A DNA stretch of 64,000 bases from Norana najaformis (taxonomy: Eukaryota; Annelida; Clitellata; Crassiclitellata; Hormogastridae): NCBI GenBank assembly GCA_964023275.1, contig OZ029913.1, forward strand, positions 48,363,976-48,427,975. The letters are read 5' to 3'. Numbering within the stretch: the first letter of the stretch is position 1; each line of letters opens with the position of its first letter. Shown here piece by piece: positions 1-10,852 of the stretch. The position numbers and the translations under genes are program-made. Under the pieces are notes generated by a model, which was given only the letters and a program-made list of their open reading frames with translations, made no database searches and had not been told where the DNA came from.

Positions 1-1208
1 AATGTGTGCTTTTAAATAACGGCAACAAATTTGGTTCTATTCCAATCGGTCACTCCACCAGGATGAAAGAAGAGTACAATGCCATCTCTTTAGTACTGGA
101 AAAGATAAAATACAAAGAACATCAATGGGTAATTTGTGTAGACTTGAAGATGGTAAATTTCCTCCTTGGTCAACAAAGTGGCTACACAAAGTATCCCTGC
201 TTTTTGTGTCTTTGGGACAGTAGAGCCAAGCATGAACATTGGACAAGAAAAGATTGGCCTTCGAGGAAAGACATGGTGGTTGGAGCTCAAAATGTAATCA
301 AGGAATCTTTGGTGGCACGAGATAGGATCATACTGCCACCACTACATATAAAGCTAGGCCTGATGAAACAATTTGTCAGGGCTTTGAATAAAGAAGGTTC
401 ATGCTTCGAATACATAGTACACAAGTTACCAGGAATTACAATGGAAAAATTGAAGGCTGGAATCTTTGATGGTCCACAGATCAGGCAACTTATGAATGAC
501 CCACTTTTCATACCATCAGTGAATGAAATCGAATCTTGTGCCTGGTCTTCCTTTGTTCTTGTAACTAAAAATTTTCTTGGCAACAAGAAGGCAGACAATT
601 ATGCACAACTAGTAGAGGATATGCTTCTTCATTTCAACAAGCTTGGCTGCAACATGAGCATTAAAGTCCATTATCTCCACAGTCACTTAGATCGCTTTCC
701 AGAGAATCTTGGTGACTTCAGCGAAGAGCAAGGTGAAAGATTTCACCAAGACATCAAAACAATGGAAAATCGATATCAAGGAAGATGGGATGCACACATG
801 ATGGCAGACTATTGCTGGAATATTATGCGCGATTGTTCCGGCAGATGCCACACTCGGAAATCGTACAAAAGGAGCTTCTTCGGTGTCAAATGACTTGAAA
901 TTTTTATAACAAACTTGTTCTGTTTGGTATCATATAAGTACAGTTTCAGGTACTACCATTTTCTTTTAAGTATTTGTATTATTATGTTTATTTAGTGTAT
1001 CACATAATAAATTGAGCACTACATAATTATAGCTATAGCCTTATGTTTTATGGGCGAGCAGAGGCAAGGACTGGTATATGGCATAATGTTCTATATCTCG
1101 AAAACTAGACCTGCTGGGGAAAACTGGTGCCTTTTCTGGAATCAGCAGGTCAAATATACCCAGAAACAGTTCTAACATTTGAGGCAACAAATTATGTGTT
1201 GGCCAGTG
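1..1208 (+). mobile_element. CACTG-ended DNA transposon, copy A (left end outside window)
   Basis: This is the 3' half of a DNA transposon whose right end is the terminal inverted repeat TGTTGGCCAGTG at 1197-1208. It matches the reverse complement of 36176-37383 with exactly the same length (1208 bp). I saw one substitution, near 884, and no indel, so the two copies separated recently. It carries the C-terminal half of the element's protein and about 315 bp of 3' non-coding DNA. The left terminus lies before base 1, so its target duplication cannot be checked here. Copies B and C give 3-bp duplications, which is typical of the CACTA/EnSpm group. Confidence 0.85.
3..893 (+). CDS. Putative transposase of the CACTG-ended family, C-terminal part
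   Basis: The frame is open from the window edge to a stop at 891-893 and is the C-terminal 296 residues or so of the 567-residue protein encoded at 36491-38194. The two differ only at the last residue (K here, E there). Acidic and histidine motifs that are also kept in divergent copy C include DLKMVNFLLG, LPPLHIKLGLMKQF, HYLHSHLD and GERFHQDI. They are plausible catalytic positions, but no catalytic triad is proven. The family is widespread in animal genomes, usually annotated as uncharacterized protein; calling it a transposase is my inference from its position inside elements with TIRs and target duplications. The start codon is outside the window. Confidence 0.75.
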   Translation, partial: CVLLNNGNKFGSIPIGHSTRMKEEYNAISLVLEKIKYKEHQWVICVDLKMVNFLLGQQSGYTKYPCFLCLWDSRAKHEHWTRKDWPSRKDMVVGAQNVIKESLVARDRIILPPLHIKLGLMKQFVRALNKEGSCFEYIVHKLPGITMEKLKAGIFDGPQIRQLMNDPLFIPSVNEIESCAWSSFVLVTKNFLGNKKADNYAQLVEDMLLHFNKLGCNMSIKVHYLHSHLDRFPENLGDFSEEQGERFHQDIKTMENRYQGRWDAHMMADYCWNIMRDCSGRCHTRKSYKRSFFGVK

Positions 1209-2079
1209 TAATATATGAATGTATAATTATATAGAATTGAGTATCTATGTATATGCCAACATTACAGGGTATAAAATTCTTTATATTAGGCTTTGGTGGA
1301 ACAGTTCACTGTGCTTCACAAAACAGCATGGAAAGCAGGAAGTCAGCTGAGAAATTTAAATTAATTTGACCTGAAAGAAGACAATTTTTGTGAAGCGCGG
1401 TAAACCCCAACAGCATCATCATGTGTTCTACATATAAAGCTCATATGACATCATTCCTATACGAGCTTCATATGTCCTAAATATGATGTTGCTGTTGGGA
1501 AAGACACTATCACAGTTACTTCAGTTGAACTTAATTTGTCGGAGGCTTAAGACGTCTCGTGAAAGTTAATCCATCAACTCCAGATCAAATCGAGAAATAA
1601 CTGCGAGAACGGTAGTTTGATCAAAAAGAAAAACGATCTGTATAGTTATCAGTTGGTTTCTCAAAGTGATTGGGTGGTTTGATTGTGATGATGATCTCAT
1701 TTAAGACCAGTCAAAGAGAGAGAAACTTCTAAGTTATAGTTTGAAGTGTATAATAACTCTCGAGAAGTGACATTCTGAGATTCAAAGACAGTCCATCTTT
1801 AGTGTGGTTGATCAACATTTTGTCAGCAAAACTCAGTGAAAAAGGCTTAAGAAAACACCAGCCAAAGCACAAGTTAAAGCCAACGAAAACCAAAATCGCA
1901 GCTTGCCATGGCTCAATACTATTCCAGTGCTTGGTAAGGTCACCATGTTAGCTGCATAAATATCAAATCAAGTGTGTGCTGACTTCTCTGTTATCACAGG
2001 AAATATTGGATTACGCCTCAGCTGGAAGACGGCCACTCAGCTTCATTGCATAGACATCATTAGACATGTTCAAATTGTA
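1209..2079. other. Non-coding stretch, nothing recognised
   Basis: AT-rich DNA just outside transposon copy A. No long open frame, RNA gene or clear repeat was found. It may hold the 5' part of the degenerate gypsy relic that follows. Confidence 0.4.
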
Positions 2080-3120
2080 AGCACGAAACTGACTGAAGAA
2101 TATTCCAACCTGTTTAGCAGTCTGTGCTAACTGAAAGACTTTCAAGTCAAGCTACACACTGGTAAGATAGTCAGTATGATAACCCAGCAAATCAACAAAT
2201 TCTATTCCTTCAAAAACAGGTTGCAACACAGTTACAAGCTGAGTTACTGAGAAGGTAGAAGGAACAACACCTTGGGTATCACCAATAGCTGTCGTACCAA
2301 AACCAAAGAGCCTAGGTGAGGTCAGAGTGTGTGTTGACATCTACAGAGCCAATAATGTCATCAGACAATAGCAACACATGAACCAAGCATCTTCTCAAAG
2401 CTTTACCTGAACCAGGGATATAAGCAAAACTAGAACTAGAACCTAGCTCCAGATACTTTACAACATTCTCTACTCATGTTGGACTTTGGTGATACAAAAG
2501 GCTAACGTTTGGAATTTCCTCAGCAGCAGTCTTTCAATATACTATTCAAGAGTTGCTCAGTGAGCTGAAGGATGGCACCATCAGCAACAACATGGTGTTT
2601 TGTAACCACCAACCTGAGCACGATTCTAACCTTTGTTTGTGCTTCCAACATCTATGCAAGAATGGTCTGACTCTCAATGTCAAGAAATGCACATTCAATG
2701 CAAGGTCCTTTGACTTCTTTGGCTAAACATTTTCAGCAAGTGGTCTGTCAGTCGATGTCAAGAAGATTGCCAATTTGCCAATACCAACCAATGCCAGTGA
2801 GGTATGGAATCTGCTTGGTATGCTTTATTTCATGATCTATACCCAACTGCGCTACTGTGACTGAACCATTAAGAGCTTTAATGCACAAAAATGCCATGTT
2901 TCACTGGTCTGTCAAACAGGAAACTTCCCTCGGGGTTATATGTAAAGGGCGTCAGCAAAAAATAATGTACTTTGGACTCCTCCCTCCCATTTGTTCTCAT
3001 GTCCGCATGTGGCATTACCCTCCAACCCCTTTGCAGACGTCTGTACTCCAACTGAGTACTAAGGCTTACATTAGGCTATCCTATTTATCTTGTGCATCCA
3101 GCAGAGACTTTTGAATGCCA
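2080..3120 (+). pseudogene. Ty3/gypsy-type pol relic (protease/RT part)
   Basis: No intact frame remains, but pieces of a gypsy-type reverse transcriptase can be read in changing frames. Near 2500-2590 is a YKRLTFGISSAA-like segment (the usual RLPFGISSA block). Near 2640-2800 comes the stretch with NGLTLNVKKCTFNA followed by SVDVKKIANLPIPTN, typical of the region between palm and thumb. At 2857-2920 is TEPLRALMHKNAMFHW, matching the thumb/connection segment. Many stops and frameshifts mark it as old. The relic at 11.3-12.5 kb starts about where this one stops, so the two may be halves of one element separated by later insertions; this is inference. Confidence 0.55.
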
Positions 3121-4104
3121 TCTCTATATTACTTATACGGTCTCACACTACCTAGTAGCCATAACCAAACCATCAGGCAAACGAACTATTGTATGTTTCG
3201 CAGTCACTGACTATCACTAGAGATAACTCAACAGCACTTACCCCTGGTTTCTGTACTGTTCTGTGGCTTGTACTGTAGTATCTAATCAATAGTCACCTAA
3301 AAGATTTCAAACTTCAACTATCTTAAACTGTATAAAATCTTTAATCGTGGCATAACAACCAGTTCTCAAATCAAACTCAAATTCAACTTCTCAACTAGTC
3401 ATGTCACGACTAAAATATCTCTGCATAGTCAGCAACTTTTCAAATTTCAAAATCTGTGTATGTCTCTAGACATGACTGTATTACTGCATACACATCAAGC
3501 ACTATATGCATACAAATATATTAGACACCAGCTCATTATATATGCAAAAGATAAGATTAAACAAAGACTCGACCTCCTTGGCTCAATAACCTTAAAAGCT
3601 ACAACCAATCGAGAAGCGCTGTTTCTCCTGTGCTCAGCCCCTCTACCTGTACAAGCTCTCTAGCAGCATGTTCAGATAGCACAAAGCAAGCTACACGGTA
3701 TAACCCTGTCAATCAAAGGCAGTAAGAGCCTAAATTAACTCCGCCCCTTTTGCACAACACAATACACAGTGGGCTCAGATAAACAGCACCCCTCTTAAGG
3801 AGGTATCTGATAGCACTCAAATTAGATCCAATGCAGAAGACTGTTTATTGTCTGACTGAAGTTGTTGTGTATGGCACAAGCTGTACTGGAATAACTATAC
3901 TAAATTTAGATGCGGACGTCCTGTAGCGCGCGTCCTTTTAATCTGCATTTGCATCGTAATTTTGTACATACTTACTTGACTAGATTTAGCTCAAACTGAC
4001 TAGTTGTCATTATTTGTTAGGAATTAGTTAAGAACAATTAGATTTAGTATAATCTTAAGCCGGCCGGCAATAGTATAAGTAAATAGTTAAGCAGAGAAGG
4101 CCAG
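3121..4104. other. Non-coding stretch left of the Gmr1-like element
   Basis: No supported gene. A small open frame at 3460-3663 resembles nothing I know. The last five bases, GCCAG at 4100-4104, are the left copy of the target duplication of the LTR element that follows. Confidence 0.4.
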
Positions 4105-4292
4105 TGTAAGCACGGTTTTGCTACCCGGTGAGGCGTGACGGGATGAGGGCATACACTGGATGTGTATATGTGTGTGCACAGTGATTGGGGGCATGTTAAT
4201 GTGTATAAGAAGAACGTGTCTAGAAGAATAAAATGCCGGTAACTGGCAAGAATGGAGTTGTCGTGTTAAAGAAAATAAAATAACAGTTCATA
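4105..4292 (+). repeat. Left LTR of Gmr1-like copy 1
   Basis: Begins TGTAAGCACGG and ends GTTCATA. It aligns along its whole length with 10157-10344. The final TA replaces the CA of the right LTR, a probable point mutation of the canonical TG...CA ends. Confidence 0.9.
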
Positions 4293-4571
4293 TTTGGTGG
4301 TTAGAGCGGCGGGATACGAAGTCCCAGCCGAAGAGAGAATGAGTTGAGGAAACCGAAGAATATAAAGAGGAACGTTGATAAAGACGAAGAGAAGAATTCG
4401 CAACCGGAGAGAAAACTAGGACGTGGACGTGAACGAGAAGAAGCCCAGAAGGTGAAGCTACGCAGAAACAACTGAGGACAGGTATAAAACTTATTTGTTC
4501 GGCACGAAACAAAACCACTGTCCGTAAAGGTGAACTCATTAGACGAGTATCACCTGAGGTAAACAAGTAAG

Positions 4572-5556
4572 ATGGAGTGGTTATTGACAGAAAAGCAGAG
4601 TGATATAAAGAAAATGTCGTCTGATAGGCTAAAGCAACTGTTGTTGAAAGCGGGATATAAGGAGAAACAGACGAAGGACATGACACGCGAGGCTTTGATG
4701 GAGACGTTAGCTGAAGTATGGCTAAAAGAAGAAACCGAAGAAGGAGCAGTAGGTGGCATTGTAGAAAAAGCAGTCGAGAAAACACCTGCACCGATGTCTA
4801 TGGAAGTATTTATGCAGTGGATGATAATGAGGGAAGAGAGAGAAGAGAAACGAAGGAAGGAGGAATTGGAGTTGCAAAGGGAGAAAGAAGAGAAAGTAGA
4901 AAAAGGTTCGCAAAGAGGAATTGGAAAGAATAGAACAGGCTCACAAGGCGGAATTGGAGTTGCAAAAGGAGAAAGAAGAGAAAGCAGAAAAGGTTCGCAA
5001 AGAGGAATTGGAATTGAAAAGACAAATGTTTGAGTTCAAAATGGAACAAGCACGAAAAGATTGAGAAGAGGCCGAGCGGAGGAGAATGGAACAACAGATG
5101 GAGATAGAAGAGAATAGGAAAAGAGAGCGATTAGAGCGTCTCCAACAGATGGAAGAACAAAGAGAAAGAGAATCAACAAGAGAAGTGGAACGTATGTTAG
5201 AAAGAGAACGGGAGGAACAAGCCAGACAAGAAGATTTGAAATTAAAGAAGGAAGCTATGGAAAGGGCAGAAGTGGACAGGCAATAACGCATAGAAATGGA
5301 ACAAAAGAAAAGGACACTGAAAGAGGCGCATCTGAAGGAATTGGCTGAGGAACAGGAAGAGCGCAAGAGACAGACAGAGTTATTAGAAAAGAAACAGCAA
5401 GAAAGTGAAACGTTGTTAGCGAAGGTCAAGAAGATAGGAGATGCCATGAGGCACGTTTTGACGAGCATGCCCTTTGACATGATGGAAGTGCCATTATATT
5501 TTGAGACCGTGGAGAATGCTTTAACAGTTTTGAGGTCGATGAAAGATATTGGGTAA
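4572..5556 (+). pseudogene. gag: gag, N-terminal part, broken
   Basis: The frame starts at ATG 4572 (MEWLLTEKQ) and is followed by a SAP-like helical segment (LLLKAGYKEKQ, MTREALMETLAEVW). Next comes a long, highly charged K/E/R-rich coiled-coil tract. The region ends with a capsid-like block containing MPFDMMEVPLYFETVENA. The frame is interrupted by a stop at 5031-5033, a shift before 5086, and stops at 5284-5286 and 5554-5556. Short direct repeats of the EEK/ELE type within the coiled coil probably promoted slippage. The SAP and coiled-coil assignments are by eye. The homologous segment in copy 2 starts at 34202. Confidence 0.7.
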
Positions 5557-5716
5557 AGTTGTTGTTGCCAATGATGACGTCAAAAGCCCGTACTGTTTTG
5601 AATGGATTATCATATGCGGATATGGAAGATTACAAAAAGGTCAAAGATCATTTGTTGAAAGAATTTAAACTAACGCCAAGAGAGAGTACAGGTCTCGATT
5701 TATAGATGCTAAAAAG

Positions 5717-6994
5717 ATGGCAGAAGAAACGTACACTATGTTTACAGCTAGGCTCAAGAATTTGCTAAACTATTACGTCAGGAGTAGGAAGGTGGAGAAA
5801 GACTACGATAAGTTATTTGATCTGTTTGTGGCAGATAAGCTAAAAGAGACTTTACCGCCAGGTACAATGCATTTTGTTTTGTCGAAAGAGGGAGTTGAAT
5901 GTTTTGAATCTAGTGTAGTGGCAGATTTAGCTGATATGCATGTAAATAACCGGACTGGTACAGGTGTGTGGAACAAGAATAACTATGAACGTTGGGGAAG
6001 CAACCAAAGTCCGATGGAGAAATGGAGAGGAATTAAAGAGACCGGGGGTCAAGGGTTTGACAACCAGTTTAAAAAAGAGACCAGAACAAATTTTCCAGTG
6101 GGTACGGAACAAAAAGAACCAGTTAAGTATGGACAGACTTACAACAGGTCGTCACAGAATTTTGTCAGAAGAGATGCAAGTGGTCTTTTCAGAAGAACAA
6201 GCGGTAATGAGCAGAGAAGTGAGCTGAAACGATGTCACGGATGTGGATCCGGTAAACATTTGATCAAAAATTGTACACTTACGAGTACGAATAGCAATTA
6301 TGCAAGGAATACAGGAAATCCAAAAGTGAATCAGATGCAAGTGATTGACGAGACTCAGATAGATGGTGGTGAGAATAATGCAGATAATGCACAAGTTAAT
6401 CGAATTAAAGTGATGCATATGCCTGATAATCTACAGAGCATATCACATCCACTTGTAAAAGGAGGTTATATTATGTCAAAAGGAGAAGTTGAAGAGAAGA
6501 AAGAAGTAAAAACTATCATGAAAGTGGAACTACAAAAGGAAGAATTAATGGGTTCGGAGAGTCATGAAAACATTACCAGGAAAGACAGGATGTCAACGTT
6601 GATTAAGAAAGCAGCATTGCAGTATATAGATGTGGAAATGTGTGGTATGGATGGAGTACCAAGGAAAATCAAAGCATTAATCGACTCAGGAACAGAGATC
6701 CCAGTGATTAGCAACGAAGTACCGGAGGGCATGAAAGTTGAAGAGGTCGGAAATGTACAAATTCAGTGTGTAGCAGGAGATGCTATCCCTGCTAAATTGG
6801 TGAAAATGCAGATGAGAATGTACAACAATAATGAAGAAACAGATGGGTTTTCACGGAGTCAATACTCAATTACGCCTTATGTTACGCTGATAGGTGCAAG
6901 TTTGGAAAAAATGAGTAGCAAGGAAAGATTGTTACTGCATCCTACGATGATTGAAGAATTGAGCTGTACCACCGATAAATATGATAAAAGGTGA
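5717..6994 (+). CDS. gag C-terminus, CCHC zinc knuckle and aspartic protease
   Basis: A 425-residue open frame continues the structural polyprotein. Its first about 80 residues form a SCAN-like capsid segment (TMFTARLKNLLNYYV, ADKLKETLPPG). Near 6230-6275 lies a single zinc knuckle, CHGCGSGKHLIKNC, of the CX2CX4HX4C type that binds RNA during particle assembly. Near 6680-6700 the motif ALIDSGTEIPVIS is the DSG active site of a retroviral-type aspartic protease, which would cleave the polyprotein. The frame is shifted against the upstream gag part and overlaps the next frame by 14 bases. Confidence 0.8.
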   Translation: MAEETYTMFTARLKNLLNYYVRSRKVEKDYDKLFDLFVADKLKETLPPGTMHFVLSKEGVECFESSVVADLADMHVNNRTGTGVWNKNNYERWGSNQSPMEKWRGIKETGGQGFDNQFKKETRTNFPVGTEQKEPVKYGQTYNRSSQNFVRRDASGLFRRTSGNEQRSELKRCHGCGSGKHLIKNCTLTSTNSNYARNTGNPKVNQMQVIDETQIDGGENNADNAQVNRIKVMHMPDNLQSISHPLVKGGYIMSKGEVEEKKEVKTIMKVELQKEELMGSESHENITRKDRMSTLIKKAALQYIDVEMCGMDGVPRKIKALIDSGTEIPVISNEVPEGMKVEEVGNVQIQCVAGDAIPAKLVKMQMRMYNNNEETDGFSRSQYSITPYVTLIGASLEKMSSKERLLLHPTMIEELSCTTDKYDKR

Positions 6995-7295
6995 AATGCA
7001 AGTAAACGTGGTGACAAGAATGCAAATTAAAAGAAATGAAATGGAAGAGGGTGAAGTGGAGCAGGAAATTGAAAAGGTGGATAATAATGAAACCGGAAAA
7101 GGACGCAAAGGAAATAAAATGCAGAAAGAGGTGACAAGGAAAGAAGAGGAGAAAGATAGTAGGAGAGGCGAAAACGAAGAAGAGACTGAAACAAAAGAGT
7201 GGACCGAAGGTGATTTGGAAATAAGAGAATTATTTCGAGAAGAAGACAGAATTGATGAACAACAAATGCAGATGGCAGATGCGACAAAGTTTTAA
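6981..7295 (+). CDS. Charged linker between protease and integrase
   Basis: This 104-residue frame is almost entirely charged (runs of E, K, R and D) and shares its reading frame with the integrase and RT downstream. Only the stop at 7293-7295 separates it from integrase. It looks like a flexible or coiled linker of the polyprotein, not an enzyme; no known domain is visible. Confidence 0.5.
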   Translation: MIKGEMQVNVVTRMQIKRNEMEEGEVEQEIEKVDNNETGKGRKGNKMQKEVTRKEEEKDSRRGENEEETETKEWTEGDLEIRELFREEDRIDEQQMQMADATKF

Positions 7296-7337
7296 AAACA
7301 ACAACGAGAAGATGAATCATTAGTATCTTGGTGGAAG

Positions 7338-8612
7338 ATGGCGAGAAACAAAGGTTCTGACTTTTGTGTAGTAACTGGGTTACTTTATAAAAGGTATAAG
7401 ATGTTGGATCAAGTGATATACCAACTCGTGTTGCCCAAAGAAAGAAGATTGCAAGTGTTGGAACTGGCGCATGAATCTGTATTTGTTGGACATGTTGGAG
7501 ATGAAAAGACAAGAGAACGAATCAAGTTATCATTTGTATGGCCAAAAATGCGAAGAGTTGTCGAGAAATATTGCAAGTCCTGCGAAAATTGCCAACTGAA
7601 ATCGAGAAACTTGGTGATGGATAGGGTACCAATTAATCCTATACCTAGGGAAGAAATTCCTTTCGGAAGGATGACTATGGATGTTGTTGGTCCCATAGAA
7701 CCAGCTTCTGCAGCGGGACACAAGTATTGTCTATGTATCGTCGATTCATGTACAAGGTGGCCTATGATATACCTAATGAAATCGTTGTCAGCAAAAGCAG
7801 TATGTGAAGCATTAATGCAAATGTTCATTGATGTGGGAGTTCCATCAGTAATTATCAGCGATCAAGGAACGAACTTCACAGCCAATTTAACGAGAGAATT
7901 TCTTAAAATGATGGGATGTAGTCCAAGATTCGATACGCCTGGACACCCAGAAGCAGCAGGATTAGTTGAAAGATGGAATCAAACGTTTAAAAAAATGATA
8001 CATCATGTGATTATTGATAATCCACGTCAGTGGCATAAGATTATACCATTCACAGTTTGGGCGTTAAGAAAAGTTCCTAATGCAACGACAGGAGTAGCGC
8101 CGTATTTGTTAGTTTATGGAAAACATCCAAGAGGACCTATAACAATTCTGAAAGAAAGTTGGTCGAAAGAAATTAACTTACCACCTCACATTGGCGTTCA
8201 ACCGATAAAATATCTGAAAGAAACGAAGGAAAATATGGAAAGAGCGATGGCATATGCAGAAGGTTTCGCAGAAAGAAAACAGCATCAATATACCAAACAG
8301 TACAACCAAAGAGCAAAAGAGAAAGAATTTGAAATTGGAGAGAAGGTGATAGTCCTGTATCCGACGTCAACGAATAAATTATTATCCAGATGGCACGGCC
8401 CATGTGTTGTGTTACAAAGAAGTTCAAAAGATTCTTATTTAGTTGACATGGGAGGTGACAGTCGAAGAGTGATACATGCAAACAAAATGCGAAAGTATGT
8501 AACAAGAACATTAAGTTGTGGTCTGATTGTGGAGGAAGACGAAGATTTTGGAACGGTAGTTGAATTGCCACAGGGTGCCGAAAAGAAAGAGGAAGATGGG
8601 AAACTGATTTAG
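7338..8612 (+). CDS. Integrase of Gmr1-like element
   Basis: It inserts the element's DNA copy into the genome. The N-terminal HHCC zinc domain is visible: H in LELAHES, H in GHVGDEKT, then CKSCENC. The catalytic core follows with D in MTMDVVGPI, D in IISDQGTNF and E in GLVERWNQTF, so the D,D-35-E triad is complete. A C-terminal SH3-like part follows (GEKVIVLYPTS, SRWHGPCVV). The 424-residue length is usual for gypsy integrases. It lies upstream of RT, the reverse of normal Ty3/gypsy. The stop at 8610-8612 separates it from RT in the same frame and may be a mutation, since polyproteins of this group are continuous. Confidence 0.9.
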   Translation: MARNKGSDFCVVTGLLYKRYKMLDQVIYQLVLPKERRLQVLELAHESVFVGHVGDEKTRERIKLSFVWPKMRRVVEKYCKSCENCQLKSRNLVMDRVPINPIPREEIPFGRMTMDVVGPIEPASAAGHKYCLCIVDSCTRWPMIYLMKSLSAKAVCEALMQMFIDVGVPSVIISDQGTNFTANLTREFLKMMGCSPRFDTPGHPEAAGLVERWNQTFKKMIHHVIIDNPRQWHKIIPFTVWALRKVPNATTGVAPYLLVYGKHPRGPITILKESWSKEINLPPHIGVQPIKYLKETKENMERAMAYAEGFAERKQHQYTKQYNQRAKEKEFEIGEKVIVLYPTSTNKLLSRWHGPCVVLQRSSKDSYLVDMGGDSRRVIHANKMRKYVTRTLSCGLIVEEDEDFGTVVELPQGAEKKEEDGKLI

Positions 8613-10079
8613 TTGGATTATGAGCAAATTGCTTATTTGACACCAAATCAACAAAAACAGCTGATAGACCTTTTAAATAAGTATGCAGATCGTTTCTCTG
8701 ACAGACCAGGTTTATGTACTATCGTGGAACATGAGATTATCCTGAAACCAGAATTCAAAGAAAAAGAATTTATGGCTTATCGAATTCCTGTCATTTTTTT
8801 GGAACAGGTATATAAACAGATCACCGAAATGTTAAAAAACAAGAACATCAAACCTTCATCGAGTAAAATGGCAAGTCCATTAGTCATCGTGAAAAAGAAA
8901 GATGGTTCGTTGAGACTTGCATGCGATTACAGATATATCAACTCGTTTACTGTGGACTGTAAATATCTCATGCCGATTGTCAGTGATGTTTTGAATGAGG
9001 TCGGAAAATCCAACGTCATTTCAATTTTGGACTGTCGAAGCGCATATTGGACTTGTCCAGTAAAAGAAGAGGATCAGTGGAAAACGGCGTTTGTGACCCA
9101 CAATGGACTGTACGAGTTTACCAGAGTCCCATTTGGTATGGTAAATTCTGGGTGAACATTTGTCAAGGCTATTAACATGGTTTTACAGCCTATACATGAA
9201 TTTTCAGAGTCTTATGTGGATGACATTGCGGTTCATTCGCAGGACTGGAGTATACATTTGAAACACTTAGAGGCATTTTTTAAACGTATGAGGGAACATG
9301 ATATTACTTTGAATGTAAAGAAATGCATTTTTGCTAAAAGCGAAGTGAAATTTATTGGACATGTAATTGGATCTGACAAGAAAATGATGGATCCAGAGAG
9401 GATTGAAAGTTTGGTTAATTTGAAACCACCTGAAAGTAAGAAGCAAGTAAAACAAATTTTAGGATTTTTTGGGTATTACAGACAATTCATTATGGATTTT
9501 GCAAAGTTAGCGAAACCATTAACTGATTTAACATGTAAAGAGATGCCGGATAAGATTGTATGGACTGATAAACATCAGCAAGCATTTGATTTAATTAAGG
9601 ATAGGATACGTTGCAATGTGGTTTTGCATGTGTGTGAGGTTGGGAAACCGTTTAGTTTTTTTTGTGATAGTAGTGATTTTGCTGTAGGGGCTGTTCTAAC
9701 ACAAGTAGACTGTGAGGGAATTCCACGCCCTGTTTCTTTTATCAGTCAAAAGTTAACGGATACCCAAAAACGATGGGCTACTGTTGAGAAGGAAGCTTAT
9801 GCCATAGTTTGGGCATTGAACAAATTGAAAGAAATTGTTATTGGATCCAAAATTAATGTTTACACAGACCATAACCCACTCACTTATTTAACTGAATCTA
9901 TGTCGAAGTCTGCCAAATTGGTACGGTGGGCATTAGCTTTACAAACCTTTGATATAGTAATACATTATAAGAAAGGGCATTTGAATACGGTTGCTGATTT
10001 TTTTGTCAAGATTGTAATGTATAAAATAGATAAGATTACATTGATGTATAAAGTAGATAAGATTGCATTATTGAGATAA
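8613..10079 (+). pseudogene. Reverse transcriptase and RNase H of Gmr1-like element
   Basis: It would copy element RNA into DNA and degrade the RNA template. RT motifs in order: PLVIVKKKDGSLRLACDYR, SILDCRSAYW, TRVPFGMVNSG, then after an in-frame TGA (9153-9155) the catalytic SYVDDIAVH near 9210. RNase H follows with FCDSSDFAVGAVLTQ, EKEAYAIVWAL and VYTDHNPLTYLTE. The frame is the same as integrase. Apart from the TGA inside the block before YVDD the domain is well preserved. It ends about 80 bp before the right LTR. Confidence 0.85.
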
Positions 10080-10156
10080 GTTGTGTATGTGATGGTGGCA
10101 AGTTCACAAGTTTTGAAAGATAATTTGTGAGCTTGAAAAATGAGGGATAAAGGTAA

Positions 10157-10344
10157 TGTAAGCACGGTTTTGCTACCCGGTGAGGCGTGACGGGATGAGG
10201 GCGTACACTGGTTGTGTATATATGTGTGCACAGTGATTGGGGGCGTGTTAATGTGTATAAGAAGAACGTGTCTAGAAGAATAAAATGTCGGTAACTGGCA
10301 AGATTGGAGTTGTTGTGTTAAAGAAAATAAAATAACAGTTCACA
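10157..10344 (+). repeat. Right LTR of Gmr1-like copy 1
   Basis: Begins TGTAAGCACGG and ends TTCACA, followed directly by the second GCCAG. Only a handful of differences from the left LTR are visible, so the insertion is young in evolutionary terms. Confidence 0.9.
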
Positions 10345-10349
10345 GCCAG

Positions 10350-10852
10350 TTTAGCTAATTTATGAATATTAAGTAGGTTTTACTGGGGCTTTGCATTGAC
10401 TAAGCATGCCCATTGAAATCCGTTGTTCAACGAGGCCAGTTTTAACTGTGACAAAGCGAATTTGAAAGGCAGCCTTAGTTTGCCAAACAATCGGCCTAAC
10501 CGTTGAAACAACAAGGCCGAGCATTACAGAGTGGAATTTGAAAATTCAGACATCCAGCAGACAATCTTTCTGCAAAGGTTTTAAGCGTGAAACGGTTGAA
10601 ATTCGGGAGTCTTACGAAAGGTTGCAGACGCAGTGTTAATTTCAGATGCCTTGTAATTCTCAAAGTTGGAGTCTGTTGGGTCGATTTGACTGTACTAAGT
10701 CGCCGTTTAAGACTAGTAGAAGCGAAGTCTTAGCTGCAAGGAGCAGTCTTAAAAGACTTACCATTCGAAGTGTGTAGAAATTAATGCTGAAATCGGACGA
10801 TGCAGAATCGGCGCGAGTTATAATGAACTCAAGGAACTGAGATTGTCGCATG
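10350..10852. other. Non-coding stretch
   Basis: No gene seen. Two related segments around GTTGTTCAACGAGGCC and CGTTGAAACAACAAGGCC (10420-10520) suggest a degenerate small repeat, but no boundaries could be set. Confidence 0.3.

Larger units (their letters stand above)
4105..10344 (+). mobile_element. Gmr1-like Ty3/gypsy LTR retrotransposon, copy 1
   Basis: Two nearly identical 188-bp LTRs (4105-4292 and 10157-10344) flank a 5.9-kb interior, and the element is bordered by a 5-bp target duplication GCCAG (4100-4104 and 10345-10349). A TGG at 4295 may begin the primer binding site. A purine-rich run ending about 10154 precedes the right LTR and would be the polypurine tract. Interior order is gag, CCHC knuckle, aspartic protease, integrase, reverse transcriptase, RNase H. 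Integrase before RT is the Ty1/copia order, but the domains are gypsy-type; this combination defines the Gmr1 group. In-frame stops make this copy defective. Confidence 0.9.

Noticed and set aside
4293-4330. tRNA-like segment GGTTAGAGCGGCGGGATACG after the left LTR
   Set aside because: It is too short for a tRNA gene and the same segment follows the LTR of copy 2. It is better seen as the primer-binding region of the LTR element.
4288-5480. Minus-strand serine/leucine/phenylalanine-rich open frames
   Set aside because: They are the reverse reading of the lysine- and glutamate-rich gag coiled coil and have no motifs of their own.
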